From: Streptomyces hawaiiensis
GTDB taxonomy: Bacteria; Actinomycetota; Actinomycetes; Streptomycetales; Streptomycetaceae
Assembly (NCBI RefSeq): GCF_004803895.1
Contig: NZ_CP021978.1
Span: forward strand, 7,998,001-8,062,000
Direction: 5' to 3'
DNA: 64,000 nt
Shown here piece after piece: positions 1 to 7,405 of this stretch. Within the stretch, counting starts at the first letter, position 1, and each line of letters begins with the position of its first letter. A model generated the notes under the pieces. The model was not told the DNA's origin, ran no database searches, and saw nothing but the letters and a program-made list of their open reading frames with translations. The position numbers and the translations under genes were made by a program.

Positions 1-783
1 CTCGGCGAGCGGCCCGGCCTGCCGGGCCTTGGCGGCCGCCGTGTCGCGCTCGGCCTGGTAACCGGCCTGGAGGATCTCGCTGTCCCGGGTCGCCTCCGCC
101 ATCCGCGCGAACGACTGCTGCTCGGCCTCGGTGGCCAGCCGGTTGGCCTCCGCCTGCGCGATCCGCGCGTCGCGTTGCACGGCCGCCGCGTGCGGCATGG
201 CGAGGTTCTGGATGTACCCGGTCGGGTCCTCGATCTCGTGGATCTGCAGCGAGTCCACGATCAGGCCCAGTTTCTCCATCTCGGTGCCGCACGCGGCACG
301 GGTCTGCCCGGTGAGCTTCTCCCGGTCCCGGATCATGTCCTCGACCGTCAGCCCGCCCACGATGGACCGCAGATGACCGGCGAAGACGTTGTGCACCCGC
401 TCCGACATCAGCTTCTGCTGGTCGAGGAACCGGCGGGCCGCGTTGGCGATCGACACGAAGTCGTCGCCCACCTTGAAGATGACCACGCCCCGCACCTTCA
501 GCGGGATGCCCTGGTGGGTCACGCAGTCCACCTGGAGTTCTGTCTCGTTCAGGTCGAGCGAGAGCTTGCGCACCGCCTGCACTCCGGGCATCACGAGCGT
601 GCCGCGCCCGGTGACGATGCGGAACCCCAAGCCCTCCTCGATGCCCTCCGTGCGGTGCTTGGACCCCGAGATGATCAGTGCCTCGTTGGGTTCGGCGACC
701 CGCCACATGAGCTTGAACAGACCGATCAGAACGAGGACGGCGGCAACCGCCACCCCCGCAACGACGCCGACGACCATCGGCAT
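1..783 (-). CDS. Flotillin-like SPFH/band 7 protein (3' end outside window)
   Basis: Reading in from 783 gives 261 codons with no stop before the window edge, so the C-terminus is missing. The first ~20 residues form one hydrophobic membrane segment. An SPFH core follows (about residues 30-190: VRGVVIFKVGDD, then a segment on oligomer contacts), then an Ala/Glu/Arg-rich coiled-coil start (AEANRLATEAEQQ) typical of flotillins. Flotillins scaffold membrane microdomains on the cytoplasmic face. The start at 783 has a GAGGGGGCG ribosome site. It is the last gene of an apparent operon with the OB-fold protein at 918 and the amidase at 1156; SPFH proteins are commonly paired with NfeD-type OB-fold partners. 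Confidence 0.9.
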   Translation of the reverse strand, partial: MPMVVGVVAGVAVAAVLVLIGLFKLMWRVAEPNEALIISGSKHRTEGIEEGLGFRIVTGRGTLVMPGVQAVRKLSLDLNETELQVDCVTHQGIPLKVRGVVIFKVGDDFVSIANAARRFLDQQKLMSERVHNVFAGHLRSIVGGLTVEDMIRDREKLTGQTRAACGTEMEKLGLIVDSLQIHEIEDPTGYIQNLAMPHAAAVQRDARIAQAEANRLATEAEQQSFARMAEATRDSEILQAGYQAERDTAAAKARQAGPLAE

Positions 784-917
784 TCGCCCCCTCTGCATGG
801 TGCCCTCTCGGCACCGAACGAAGGGGAGTGTGCTCCTGCGCGGAGCCCGGGTACAGACACCGGCGCATCCTTGGCCGAAGCTTGACGCGTACGGCTCTCA
901 CCTGCGTCGCAACGGGC

Positions 918-1142
918 TCAACTGTCGTACGCAGCCGCCACGTAGACCGTCCTCGGGGGCAGGTACTCGATCACCATCACGACCGTCCCCGTCTCGATGC
1001 GGTCGGTCGCGGAGGCGGGGTGGGCGAGGAAGTGCTCGGCGCCGCCGCGCACCCGGACGATCACCTCACCGACCAGCCCGGGCCCGATCGTTCCGGTGAC
1101 CCGCCCCATGAGCCCGACCATCGACGCGTCCGCCATGAGCAC
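918..1142 (-). CDS. Small NfeD-like OB-fold protein, flotillin partner
   Basis: A 74-residue protein reading MGLMGRVTGTIGPGLVGEV followed by VRVRGG and VVMVIEYLPPRTVYV. This is the short beta-barrel pattern of the NfeD C-terminal (OB-fold) domain, without the membrane or protease parts. It lies 134 bp upstream of the flotillin gene on the same strand and 13 bp downstream of the amidase, so co-transcription is likely. In other bacteria NfeD OB domains accompany SPFH proteins; a structural partner role is inferred from that pairing. No catalytic motif is visible. Confidence 0.75.
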   Translation of the reverse strand: MLMADASMVGLMGRVTGTIGPGLVGEVIVRVRGGAEHFLAHPASATDRIETGTVVMVIEYLPPRTVYVAAAYDS

Positions 1143-1155
1143 AGCGTACGGTCGC

Positions 1156-2583
1156 TCAGGCGGCAGCGGAACGTGCCGTGACCGGCGGCGACGGCCACTG
1201 CTCGGCCCAGCGCAGGTCCGCCTCCAACTGGGCGGCCACCTGCACGAGCAGGGGCTCGCTGTTCGCCGGGCCCAGCAACTGCGCGCCGACCGGCAGGCCG
1301 TCCGGCGTGAAACCCGCGGGCACGTTGACGCCCGGCCAGCCCAGCACGTTCCACGGCCAGGCGTACGGGCAGGCGGCGATCATCGCCCGGTCGGTGGCGA
1401 ACCCGCTCAGTTCGAGCAGGGCGCCGATCCGGGGCGGGGGAGCGGCCGTTGTGGGCGCGAGAACGACGTCGTAGGAGGTGAAGAAGGAGCCGATGCGCCG
1501 GTGCAGCGCGGTCTCCGCACGCCGGGCCGCCCGCAGCGGGGCACCGGCGAGCAGCCGGCCCAGCCGGGCCGCGTCCCGGGTGCGCCGGTCCAGTAGCGCC
1601 GGGAAGGGCGCCTCGCCCACGCGCTCGGCGATCCCGGCCGTGGCGCGCGGCACGAAGGTCAGCCCGATCTGCCCGTAGGGCGGATCGGCCTCCTCGACGA
1701 AGTGCCCGAGCGCGGCCAGCCGTTCGGCCAGTTCGACCACCCGGGTCCGCACCTCGGGCAGGAGCCGGGCGGGCACCGCCGTGAAGGGCGGCTTGAGGGA
1801 GAGCGCGATGCGCAGCCGCCCGGGGTCGCGGCCGACGGCCCGGGACACGTCGAGGGCCGGGGGCCGGTGCGGGTCCTGGGCGTGGTTGCCGCTCGCGGCG
1901 TCCAGCAGCAGGGCCGCGTCGGCGACCGTGCGGGCCAGGGTGCCGTTGACGGTGATGCCCTGGAAGGACTCGCCGCGCGGCCAGGTGGAGACGCGTCCGC
2001 GCTGCGGCTTGATGCCGACCAGGTGCGTCCACGCGGCCGGGATCCGCACCGAACCGGCACCGTCCGAGCCGAGCGCGGCCGGCACCAGACCGGCGGCGAC
2101 CGCGGCGGCCGAGCCGCCCGAGGAACCGCCGGGCGTGTGCTCCGTGCTCCACGGGTTGCGGGTCGCTCCGAAGGCGGGACCCTCGGTGAAGGGCCACTGA
2201 CCGAACTCGCAGGTGTTGGTCTTGCCGATGATCACGGCCCCGGCCGCGCGCAGCCGCCGCACCGCCTCGCCGTCCTCGGTGACCGGCGGGAACTCCCCGC
2301 AGCAGCCGAAGGCGGTCGGCTCACCGGCCACGTCCATGTCGTCCTTCACGGCGACGGGGACGCCGAGCAGCGGCCTCGGCGCGCCTTCGGACGCCAGTTC
2401 CCGGTCCGCGGCGTCGGCCTCCGCGAGCGCGGCCTCGGCCCGGACGATCCGGAAGGCGTTGAGACTGCCCTGCGTCGCCTCGATCCGCGCCAGGGTCCGC
2501 TCGACCAGCGCCCGCGACGTCACCTCCCCGGCGGCCAGCGCACGGGCGGCCTCCGCCAGGCCTTCGGAACGGTCGAGCGTCAT
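1156..2583 (-). CDS. Amidase signature family hydrolase
   Basis: A 475-residue amidase-signature enzyme, full length for the family. The Ser-cisSer-Lys triad is visible: Lys80 in VAVKDD, the GGSSGGS loop around residues 152-158, and the nucleophile Ser178 in SDGAGSVRIPA (usually DTGGSIRIPA). These enzymes hydrolyse small amides to acid plus ammonia; the substrate cannot be read from sequence. There is no signal peptide, so it is cytoplasmic. The ATG has a strong GGAGGTG ribosome site six bases away. It heads the row amidase, OB-fold protein, flotillin, probably only because they share a transcript. Confidence 0.92.
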   Translation of the reverse strand: MTLDRSEGLAEAARALAAGEVTSRALVERTLARIEATQGSLNAFRIVRAEAALAEADAADRELASEGAPRPLLGVPVAVKDDMDVAGEPTAFGCCGEFPPVTEDGEAVRRLRAAGAVIIGKTNTCEFGQWPFTEGPAFGATRNPWSTEHTPGGSSGGSAAAVAAGLVPAALGSDGAGSVRIPAAWTHLVGIKPQRGRVSTWPRGESFQGITVNGTLARTVADAALLLDAASGNHAQDPHRPPALDVSRAVGRDPGRLRIALSLKPPFTAVPARLLPEVRTRVVELAERLAALGHFVEEADPPYGQIGLTFVPRATAGIAERVGEAPFPALLDRRTRDAARLGRLLAGAPLRAARRAETALHRRIGSFFTSYDVVLAPTTAAPPPRIGALLELSGFATDRAMIAACPYAWPWNVLGWPGVNVPAGFTPDGLPVGAQLLGPANSEPLLVQVAAQLEADLRWAEQWPSPPVTARSAAA

Positions 2584-2773
2584 ACGGACACCTCCGGAAG
2601 CGGCTGTCTACCGAACGGTAACGTCCGGTGGCCGGTGACGGAATGCCGACGACAGGAGTGGAAGTTCACCCACCGGCCACATCTTCCTCACTGGGCACAT
2701 CAGCCCCTGTTCAAACCATTGACGGCCTTCCGCTTCGCCCTTACGTTCTGAGCCCCTACTTCTGATCGATTTG

Positions 2774-2797
2774 CCGAACCGTGTTCGGTATATCGAA
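2774..2797. promoter_or_regulatory. Overlapping inverted repeats upstream of the GH43-like gene
   Basis: CCGAAC-cgt-GTTCGG (2774-2788) overlaps the near-palindrome TTCGGTATATCGAA (2784-2797). The pair ends 27 bp before the start of the secreted glycosidase-like gene, in an AT-richer patch. The position suits an operator; the regulator is unknown. Confidence 0.4.
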
Positions 2798-2823
2798 TCC
2801 TGGTGTCCCAGGGAGAGCCGCCC

Positions 2824-4209
2824 GTGACCGCACACCCCGCCCCGTCCCGCCGCGCGCTGCTGCGCGCCCTGGCCGTCCTGCCCGCCTCGGCGATCCTGCT
2901 CGGCGAAACCCCCGGACTGCTCGGCAGTGCCCTGGCCGCCGCACCCCCGAGCGGCTCGGCCACCCGCTACACCGTCGTGCCGTTCCTCAACAGCGACGAC
3001 GGCACGGTCAACGTCTACCAGTCGGACGACGCCACCGACTTCCGGCTGCTGCGCTCCTCCGCGTACACGCCACCCGCGAACCGGATCCGTGACGCGAGCG
3101 TCATCAGGCACACCGACGGCTTCTACTACGTCACCTACACCACCCACACCTGGCAGGACCCCAGCACGACCATCGGCTTCGCCCGCAGCTCCGACCGCGT
3201 CAACTGGACGTTCCTGTACGACTACACCGTCCCCGTCGCGAACCTCTCCCGCGCCTGGGCACCCGAGTGGTTCGTCGACAGCGACGGCAGCGTCAGCGTC
3301 ATCGTGTCCTGCTCCACCGCGAACGACGAGTGGATCTTCACGCCGTACCTGCTGAGGGCCACGAACTCGGCGCTCACGGCGTGGAGTTCGCCGGTCGCGC
3401 TCGCGGGCATCGGAGCCAACCACATCGACACGTTCATCGTGAAGATCGGCTCGACGTACCACGCCTTCCCGAAGAACGAGACGACGAAGTACATCGAGTA
3501 CGCCACCGCCTCGAACCTCACCGGCCCGTACACGATCCGCCGGACCGGCGACTGGGCGGGCTGGGGCAGCTACCGCGAGGGCCCGGCCCTGGTGCGGCTC
3601 GACAACGGCGGCTGGCGGATCTTCTTCGACGGCTACGGTGACGGGAACTACTACTACAGCGACAGTTACGACACCTTCGCCACCTGGACGGCGCCGGCCG
3701 CGCTGCCCGCGATCTCCGGCACCGCGCGCCACTTCACGGTGGTCAAGGAGACGGTCACGGGCGGCCCCACCCTGGCCCGGAACATCACGCGCTCCTTCCG
3801 CTCGGCCAACTACGCGACCCGCTACTGGGAGCAGCAGTCCTCGCTGCTCAACCTGCCCGTGGTCAGCGCCTCCAGCACCACCGCCGAGAAGCAGGCCGCC
3901 ACCTTCACGGTCGTCGCCGGTCTGGCCGACGGCAGCGGTTACTCCTTCCGGGACGCGGCCGGCAACTACCTGCGCCACTGGGACTTCCGCGCCCGGTTCG
4001 ACCCGAACAACGGCACGAGCACCTTCGCCAAGGACGCCACGTTCATCCTCCGCGCCGGCGCCTCCTCGGGCTCGGTCCGCTTCGAGTCGTACAACTACCC
4101 GGGGTACTACCTGCGCCACTACGCCTACCAGCTCCGCGTGGAGCGCTCCGACGCAACGGACCTGTTCCGGCAGGACAGTTCGTTCGTGCCGGTGACGGCC
4201 TGGGCGTAG
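2824..4209 (+). CDS. Secreted GH43-like beta-propeller protein with AbfB domain
   Basis: I chose GTG 2824 because GGGAGAG lies seven bases upstream; an in-frame GTG at 2803 has no such site. The N-terminus (SRRALLRALAVLPASAILL...ALAAA) is a signal peptide with a twin-arginine look. Residues ~45-300 show repeated propeller blades (IRDASVIRHTDGFYYVTYT, WAPEWF, YREGPALVRLDNGGW) like family 43 glycosidases and their relatives. The last ~150 residues carry AbfB-type repeats (SFRSANYATRYW, GNYLRHWDFRARFD, YPGYYLRHYAYQLRVE), the arabinofuranose-binding CBM42 fold. An arabinose-containing plant polysaccharide is the likely target. No arabinose genes are adjacent. Confidence 0.85.
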   Translation: MTAHPAPSRRALLRALAVLPASAILLGETPGLLGSALAAAPPSGSATRYTVVPFLNSDDGTVNVYQSDDATDFRLLRSSAYTPPANRIRDASVIRHTDGFYYVTYTTHTWQDPSTTIGFARSSDRVNWTFLYDYTVPVANLSRAWAPEWFVDSDGSVSVIVSCSTANDEWIFTPYLLRATNSALTAWSSPVALAGIGANHIDTFIVKIGSTYHAFPKNETTKYIEYATASNLTGPYTIRRTGDWAGWGSYREGPALVRLDNGGWRIFFDGYGDGNYYYSDSYDTFATWTAPAALPAISGTARHFTVVKETVTGGPTLARNITRSFRSANYATRYWEQQSSLLNLPVVSASSTTAEKQAATFTVVAGLADGSGYSFRDAAGNYLRHWDFRARFDPNNGTSTFAKDATFILRAGASSGSVRFESYNYPGYYLRHYAYQLRVERSDATDLFRQDSSFVPVTAWA

Positions 4210-4224
4210 GGCAGGCACGGAGAA

Positions 4225-4257
4225 GCCGGGCCACCACGGTCGCCCGTGGGGCCCGGC
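4225..4257. terminator. Bidirectional terminator hairpin
   Basis: Fifteen-base left arm (4225-4239) pairs with a 14-base right arm (4244-4257), with one bulged A and a TCGC loop. It sits between the convergent genes ending at 4209 and 4269. Confidence 0.75.
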
Positions 4258-4268
4258 TGGAGCGGGGG

Positions 4269-4718
4269 TCAGCGAGTGAAGGTGACCCGGTGCTCCTTCA
4301 GAGAACCGCAGTTGGAGCCGTACACCTGCACGTACGTGTTGGCGATGCTGCCGCCCCAGTCCACGCAGTGGCCCTTGCCGTAGACGTACGTCGGTCCGGC
4401 GTACGACGAGAACAGGCCCTCGTCGTAGTGGCTCTCCTCGGTGTCCGGGACGTAGATCCAGGCGGACATGTTCACGGCCTTGCCCGGGTTGTTGCGGATG
4501 GTCGCGACGCAGTTCTGGCCGTTGGAGGCGTTGTAGGTCAGGTAGACGGTCCCCAGCGAGCCGACGGACGCCGAGTTGACCGTCTTGTACCCACTCCCGC
4601 AGACCTTCTGCGGGGTGGTGTTGGGCGCGGCCGAAGCCGGTGACGCCAGGGCGGTCATGGTCCCCACGGACAGTGCCGCCACGGCGGACGCGGCCAGGAC
4701 GGAACGGGTGAATCGCAT
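4269..4718 (-). CDS. Secreted spore-associated protein A (SapA)-like protein
   Basis: A 149-residue protein from an ATG at 4718 with AAGGGGGAA upstream. A Sec signal peptide (RSVLAASAVAALSVG...ASPASA) precedes a ~115-residue mature domain: VCGSGYKTVNS, GTVYLTYNASNGQNC, YVYGKGHCVDWGG, VYGSNCG. This matches the Streptomyces SapA family, small extracellular proteins first found with spores; four conserved cysteines could form two disulfides. Molecular function is unknown. It has its own promoter region, facing away from the zinc-ribbon gene at 5066. Confidence 0.85.
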   Translation of the reverse strand: MRFTRSVLAASAVAALSVGTMTALASPASAAPNTTPQKVCGSGYKTVNSASVGSLGTVYLTYNASNGQNCVATIRNNPGKAVNMSAWIYVPDTEESHYDEGLFSSYAGPTYVYGKGHCVDWGGSIANTYVQVYGSNCGSLKEHRVTFTR

Positions 4719-5065
4719 ATTTCCCCCTTGCAACTCTTCGAGGTGGTTGCTCCTGCATGGTGTGACCGTCGTGGTGCCCAAAGGGTTGTGCGTCAGTTCG
4801 CAGGAAAATTGGGGGAGTTGGGGGCGGATGCGAGCGGGGGCCCCGTTCCGTGACCGAGGGTGCCCAAGCGTTCCCACTCCTCGACCCTTTTACTCGCGAG
4901 TCACTTATGGCACACGCGAGATCCAGAGGATCTGTGCAGGGGTGTCACACAGACTGCACACCGCCCTTCCAAAGTCTCGTTAGCGTTACGGCTCGATCCC
5001 ACGTGCGAACGTGACCAGGGCGCGGCCGGCGAGCCGCCGGAACAGCCAGATCGGGAAAACCACAC

Positions 5066-5980
5066 ATGGACTACTGCTCCTCGTGCCGTCGGCACCTCAA
5101 CGGCGCCTTGGTCTGCCCGGGGTGCGGTGCCTACGCCCCGGACATCGACCCGTCCGCCATCGGCGGCCGTACCGGCCCGGCCCCCGCGCTCGCCATGGCC
5201 TCCGGGGGACCGGCCGCCTGGGAGTACCCGGCCGCCACCGGCACCTGGCACGAGGAGACCGTGTGGGACGAGACCCCCGCGCGTCCGCAGCAGAGCCCCG
5301 GCTCCGGCTCGAGCGAAGGGTACGACTCCCCGGACACCGACACGGCCGAGGGCTATGAAGCCCGGCCGGAGGGACGGGCGGCCCGGCGGCGTCAGATGGC
5401 CCGCTGGAAGAAGAACCAGCGCCGGGCCGTGGTGGCGACGGCGGTCGCGCTCGTCGGGGGCGGTCTGACCGTCGCCGCGATGAACGGGAACGCGAAGCCC
5501 GGCGTGCAGGCGGCCACGACACCGGAGGACAAGACCATGGGAGGCGCGGCGGGGGAGCTGCCCGCCTACACCGAACCCACGTCGAGCCGGCACGACACCC
5601 CGCGCTCCTCGCCCGCCACCGCGCCGCACACCGACCGGGCCTCGCGCCACCAGCAGCCCCGGGCCGCCGACCCCCGCACCACGCCGACGGACACCCGCAC
5701 CGACGCCGCCACCGCGCCTCGCGAGCTGCCGCTGACGACCCCGCCGCAGCGCAAGACCGTCCAGAACACCGTCGACGCGGTCACCGGCAACGCCGGTTCC
5801 GGTTCGTCCGGGTCGACGGTCACCGAGCCGACGACACCGCCGGCCGCAGGGACCGGCTCGGACGCGCAGCAGCCGGCACCCCCCTCGACACCCCCGCCCG
5901 CGGCGACCACCCCGCCCGAGACACCTCCCTCCGACTCCAAGTCGAAGGAACTCTGCCTGCTCGTCATCTGCCTCGGCTGA
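5066..5980 (+). CDS. Zinc-ribbon single-pass membrane protein, SCO2400-like
   Basis: A 304-residue protein starting MDYCSSCRRHLNGALVCPGCG, a CxxC...CxxC zinc ribbon. An acidic linker, a basic stop-transfer patch (AARRRQMARWKKNQRR) and one transmembrane helix at about residues 122-140 (AVVATAVALVGGGLTVAAM) follow. The remainder (~155 residues) is low-complexity Pro/Thr/Ser/Ala, presumably outside the membrane, ending KELCLLVICLG. The layout matches the Streptomyces-restricted SCO2400 family, whose function is not known. Confidence 0.8.
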   Translation: MDYCSSCRRHLNGALVCPGCGAYAPDIDPSAIGGRTGPAPALAMASGGPAAWEYPAATGTWHEETVWDETPARPQQSPGSGSSEGYDSPDTDTAEGYEARPEGRAARRRQMARWKKNQRRAVVATAVALVGGGLTVAAMNGNAKPGVQAATTPEDKTMGGAAGELPAYTEPTSSRHDTPRSSPATAPHTDRASRHQQPRAADPRTTPTDTRTDAATAPRELPLTTPPQRKTVQNTVDAVTGNAGSGSSGSTVTEPTTPPAAGTGSDAQQPAPPSTPPPAATTPPETPPSDSKSKELCLLVICLG

Positions 5981-5985
5981 GGGAC

Positions 5986-6012
5986 CGCGGCCACCGAAAA
6001 CCGGTGGCCGCG
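5986..6012 (+). terminator. Terminator after zinc-ribbon gene
   Basis: An 11-bp perfect stem (5986-5996 with 6002-6012) around an AAAAC loop begins 6 bp after the stop codon of the zinc-ribbon gene. No T-tract follows, as is usual in Streptomyces. Confidence 0.75.
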
Positions 6013-6040
6013 CGCAGCCGCCCTTCGTACCTTCGGGCGC

Positions 6041-6520
6041 ATGACCCACGAGTGCTTCCGGCACCCCCGCCTCGCCGCGGTGTACGACGCGCTCGACCCC
6101 GGCCGTCGCGATCTCGCCGGCCCGGAGGACTGGCACAGGACCCTGGGAGGGGTCCGCGCTGCGCTGCGGCCCGGCGGGCGCCTGGTGTTCGAGACGCGGA
6201 TACCGGCCCGCCGCGCCTGGCAGGAGTGGAACCGCGAGGCCACGTACGGCGTGACGGACATAGCCGGCGTCGGCGCCGTCGAGTCCTGGGTCGACCTGCT
6301 CGACGTGAGTGGACCGCTGGTGACGTTCCGGTGGACCTATGTGTTCGCCGCGGACGGGCAGGTGCTGACGTCGGACTCGACGCTGCGCTTTCGTGAGCGG
6401 CGGGAGGTCGAGGCGGAACTCGCCGCGCAGGGGTTCGAGGTGGAGGACGTGCGCGACGCACCGGACCGGCCGGGCCGGGAGTTCGTGTTCGTCGCCCGAC
6501 GCCCGGAATCCGCCCGCTGA
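6041..6520 (+). pseudogene. Class I methyltransferase with SAM-binding core deleted in frame
   Basis: The ends match a common Streptomyces methyltransferase: N-terminus MTHECFRHPRLAAVYDALDP and C-terminal half GGVRAALRPGGRLVFETR, YVFAADGQVLTSDSTLRFR. The N-terminus jumps straight from YDALDPGRRDL to AGPEDW. The segment that should hold motif I (VLDxGCGTG) and the acidic loop, roughly 75 residues by recall of the family, is absent. The frame is kept, giving 159 residues instead of about 235. Without the SAM pocket the product cannot be a normal methyltransferase. It is most simply a pseudogene from an internal deletion; a residual structural role is not excluded. Confidence 0.75.
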
Positions 6521-6607
6521 GGCGGCCCCGCCGGCTCCGCGGCAAGCGGAAGCCGACCGTACAATCCTCGCGACCAAATCGGGGGCGACATCAGCGGGGG
6601 AGTCCGC

Positions 6608-7405
6608 GTGGAAACGATCATCGTGCAGTTGCCCGGTACCAGCCCATGGGGTGCGGGTGAGACGGGCAGTCCCGAACTGATTCACCTGGGGCCGGGGGAC
6701 ATCGCGGACTTCGGACGCGGCGGAACGGGAGTGCGCATCGTGCTGACCGACCCCGGCATCTCCCGTCGGGCCGGGCAACTGGAAGCCGCGGGTGACTACT
6801 GGCGGCTGTCCAACTTCAGCCGCAGTGTGTCGTACGTGGTGGAGAACCTGGAGGGGGCAGGCGAGTACCTCACCGTCGCACCCGGGCGGCTCGGGGCGCC
6901 CGTGCCCTTCGAGTTCTCCCGGGTGGTGCTGCCCGCGCTGTCCGGTACCGCCACGTTCAAGGTGTTCGCACCCCAGCATGCCTACCTCGGTGAGCACTCC
7001 GTGCCGGGCGGTGGCGAACAGACCGTCCACCCCTTCGCCCTGGACCCGACGTCGAAGTACTTCCTCGTCCTGGTGGCCCTGTGCGAACCCCGCCTGCGCG
7101 ACCCCTCCGACTCGGCACTGCCCGGCGTCGGCCAGATCGTGGAGCGGCTGCGGCCGCTGGAGTCCTGCCGGGACCTGACGCGGTCCGCGGTCAACTACCA
7201 CATCGACTACCTCGCCTTCGCCAAACTGCGCCTGGACCTCGGCGAGGAGGCCACGACCACGGCCGAGGGCGGCCGCACCGGCGCCAAGCGCACCCGGCTC
7301 GCCTCCCTCGCCCTGCGCTTCGGCCTGGTCCGCGAGGAACACCTCGGCCTGCTGCCGCCCCGCGGCGCCGGCCGCCTCGCCGACCCGCAGGAGGCAGGCG
7401 CATGA
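6608..7405 (+). CDS. FHA-like domain protein, kinase operon partner
   Basis: A 265-residue protein. Residues ~35-100 (VRIVLTDPGISRRAGQLEAAGDYWRLSNFSRSV) show the SRRAG ... W.L.N.S pattern of FHA domains, which bind phosphothreonine. The C-terminal half has no membrane segment; it is rich in charged helices and ends in a helix-turn-helix-like stretch (RLASLALRFGLVREEH). The stop overlaps the kinase start by 4 bp (ATGA), so the two are translationally coupled. The likely role is reader, substrate or adaptor for the kinase. The start ATG follows GGGGGAG. Confidence 0.75.
   Translation: METIIVQLPGTSPWGAGETGSPELIHLGPGDIADFGRGGTGVRIVLTDPGISRRAGQLEAAGDYWRLSNFSRSVSYVVENLEGAGEYLTVAPGRLGAPVPFEFSRVVLPALSGTATFKVFAPQHAYLGEHSVPGGGEQTVHPFALDPTSKYFLVLVALCEPRLRDPSDSALPGVGQIVERLRPLESCRDLTRSAVNYHIDYLAFAKLRLDLGEEATTTAEGGRTGAKRTRLASLALRFGLVREEHLGLLPPRGAGRLADPQEAGA

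Noticed and set aside
1061..2751. Long open frames on both strands over the amidase gene
   Set aside because: Arg/Pro/Ala-rich shadow translations caused by GC-rich third positions; the amidase frame has all family motifs.
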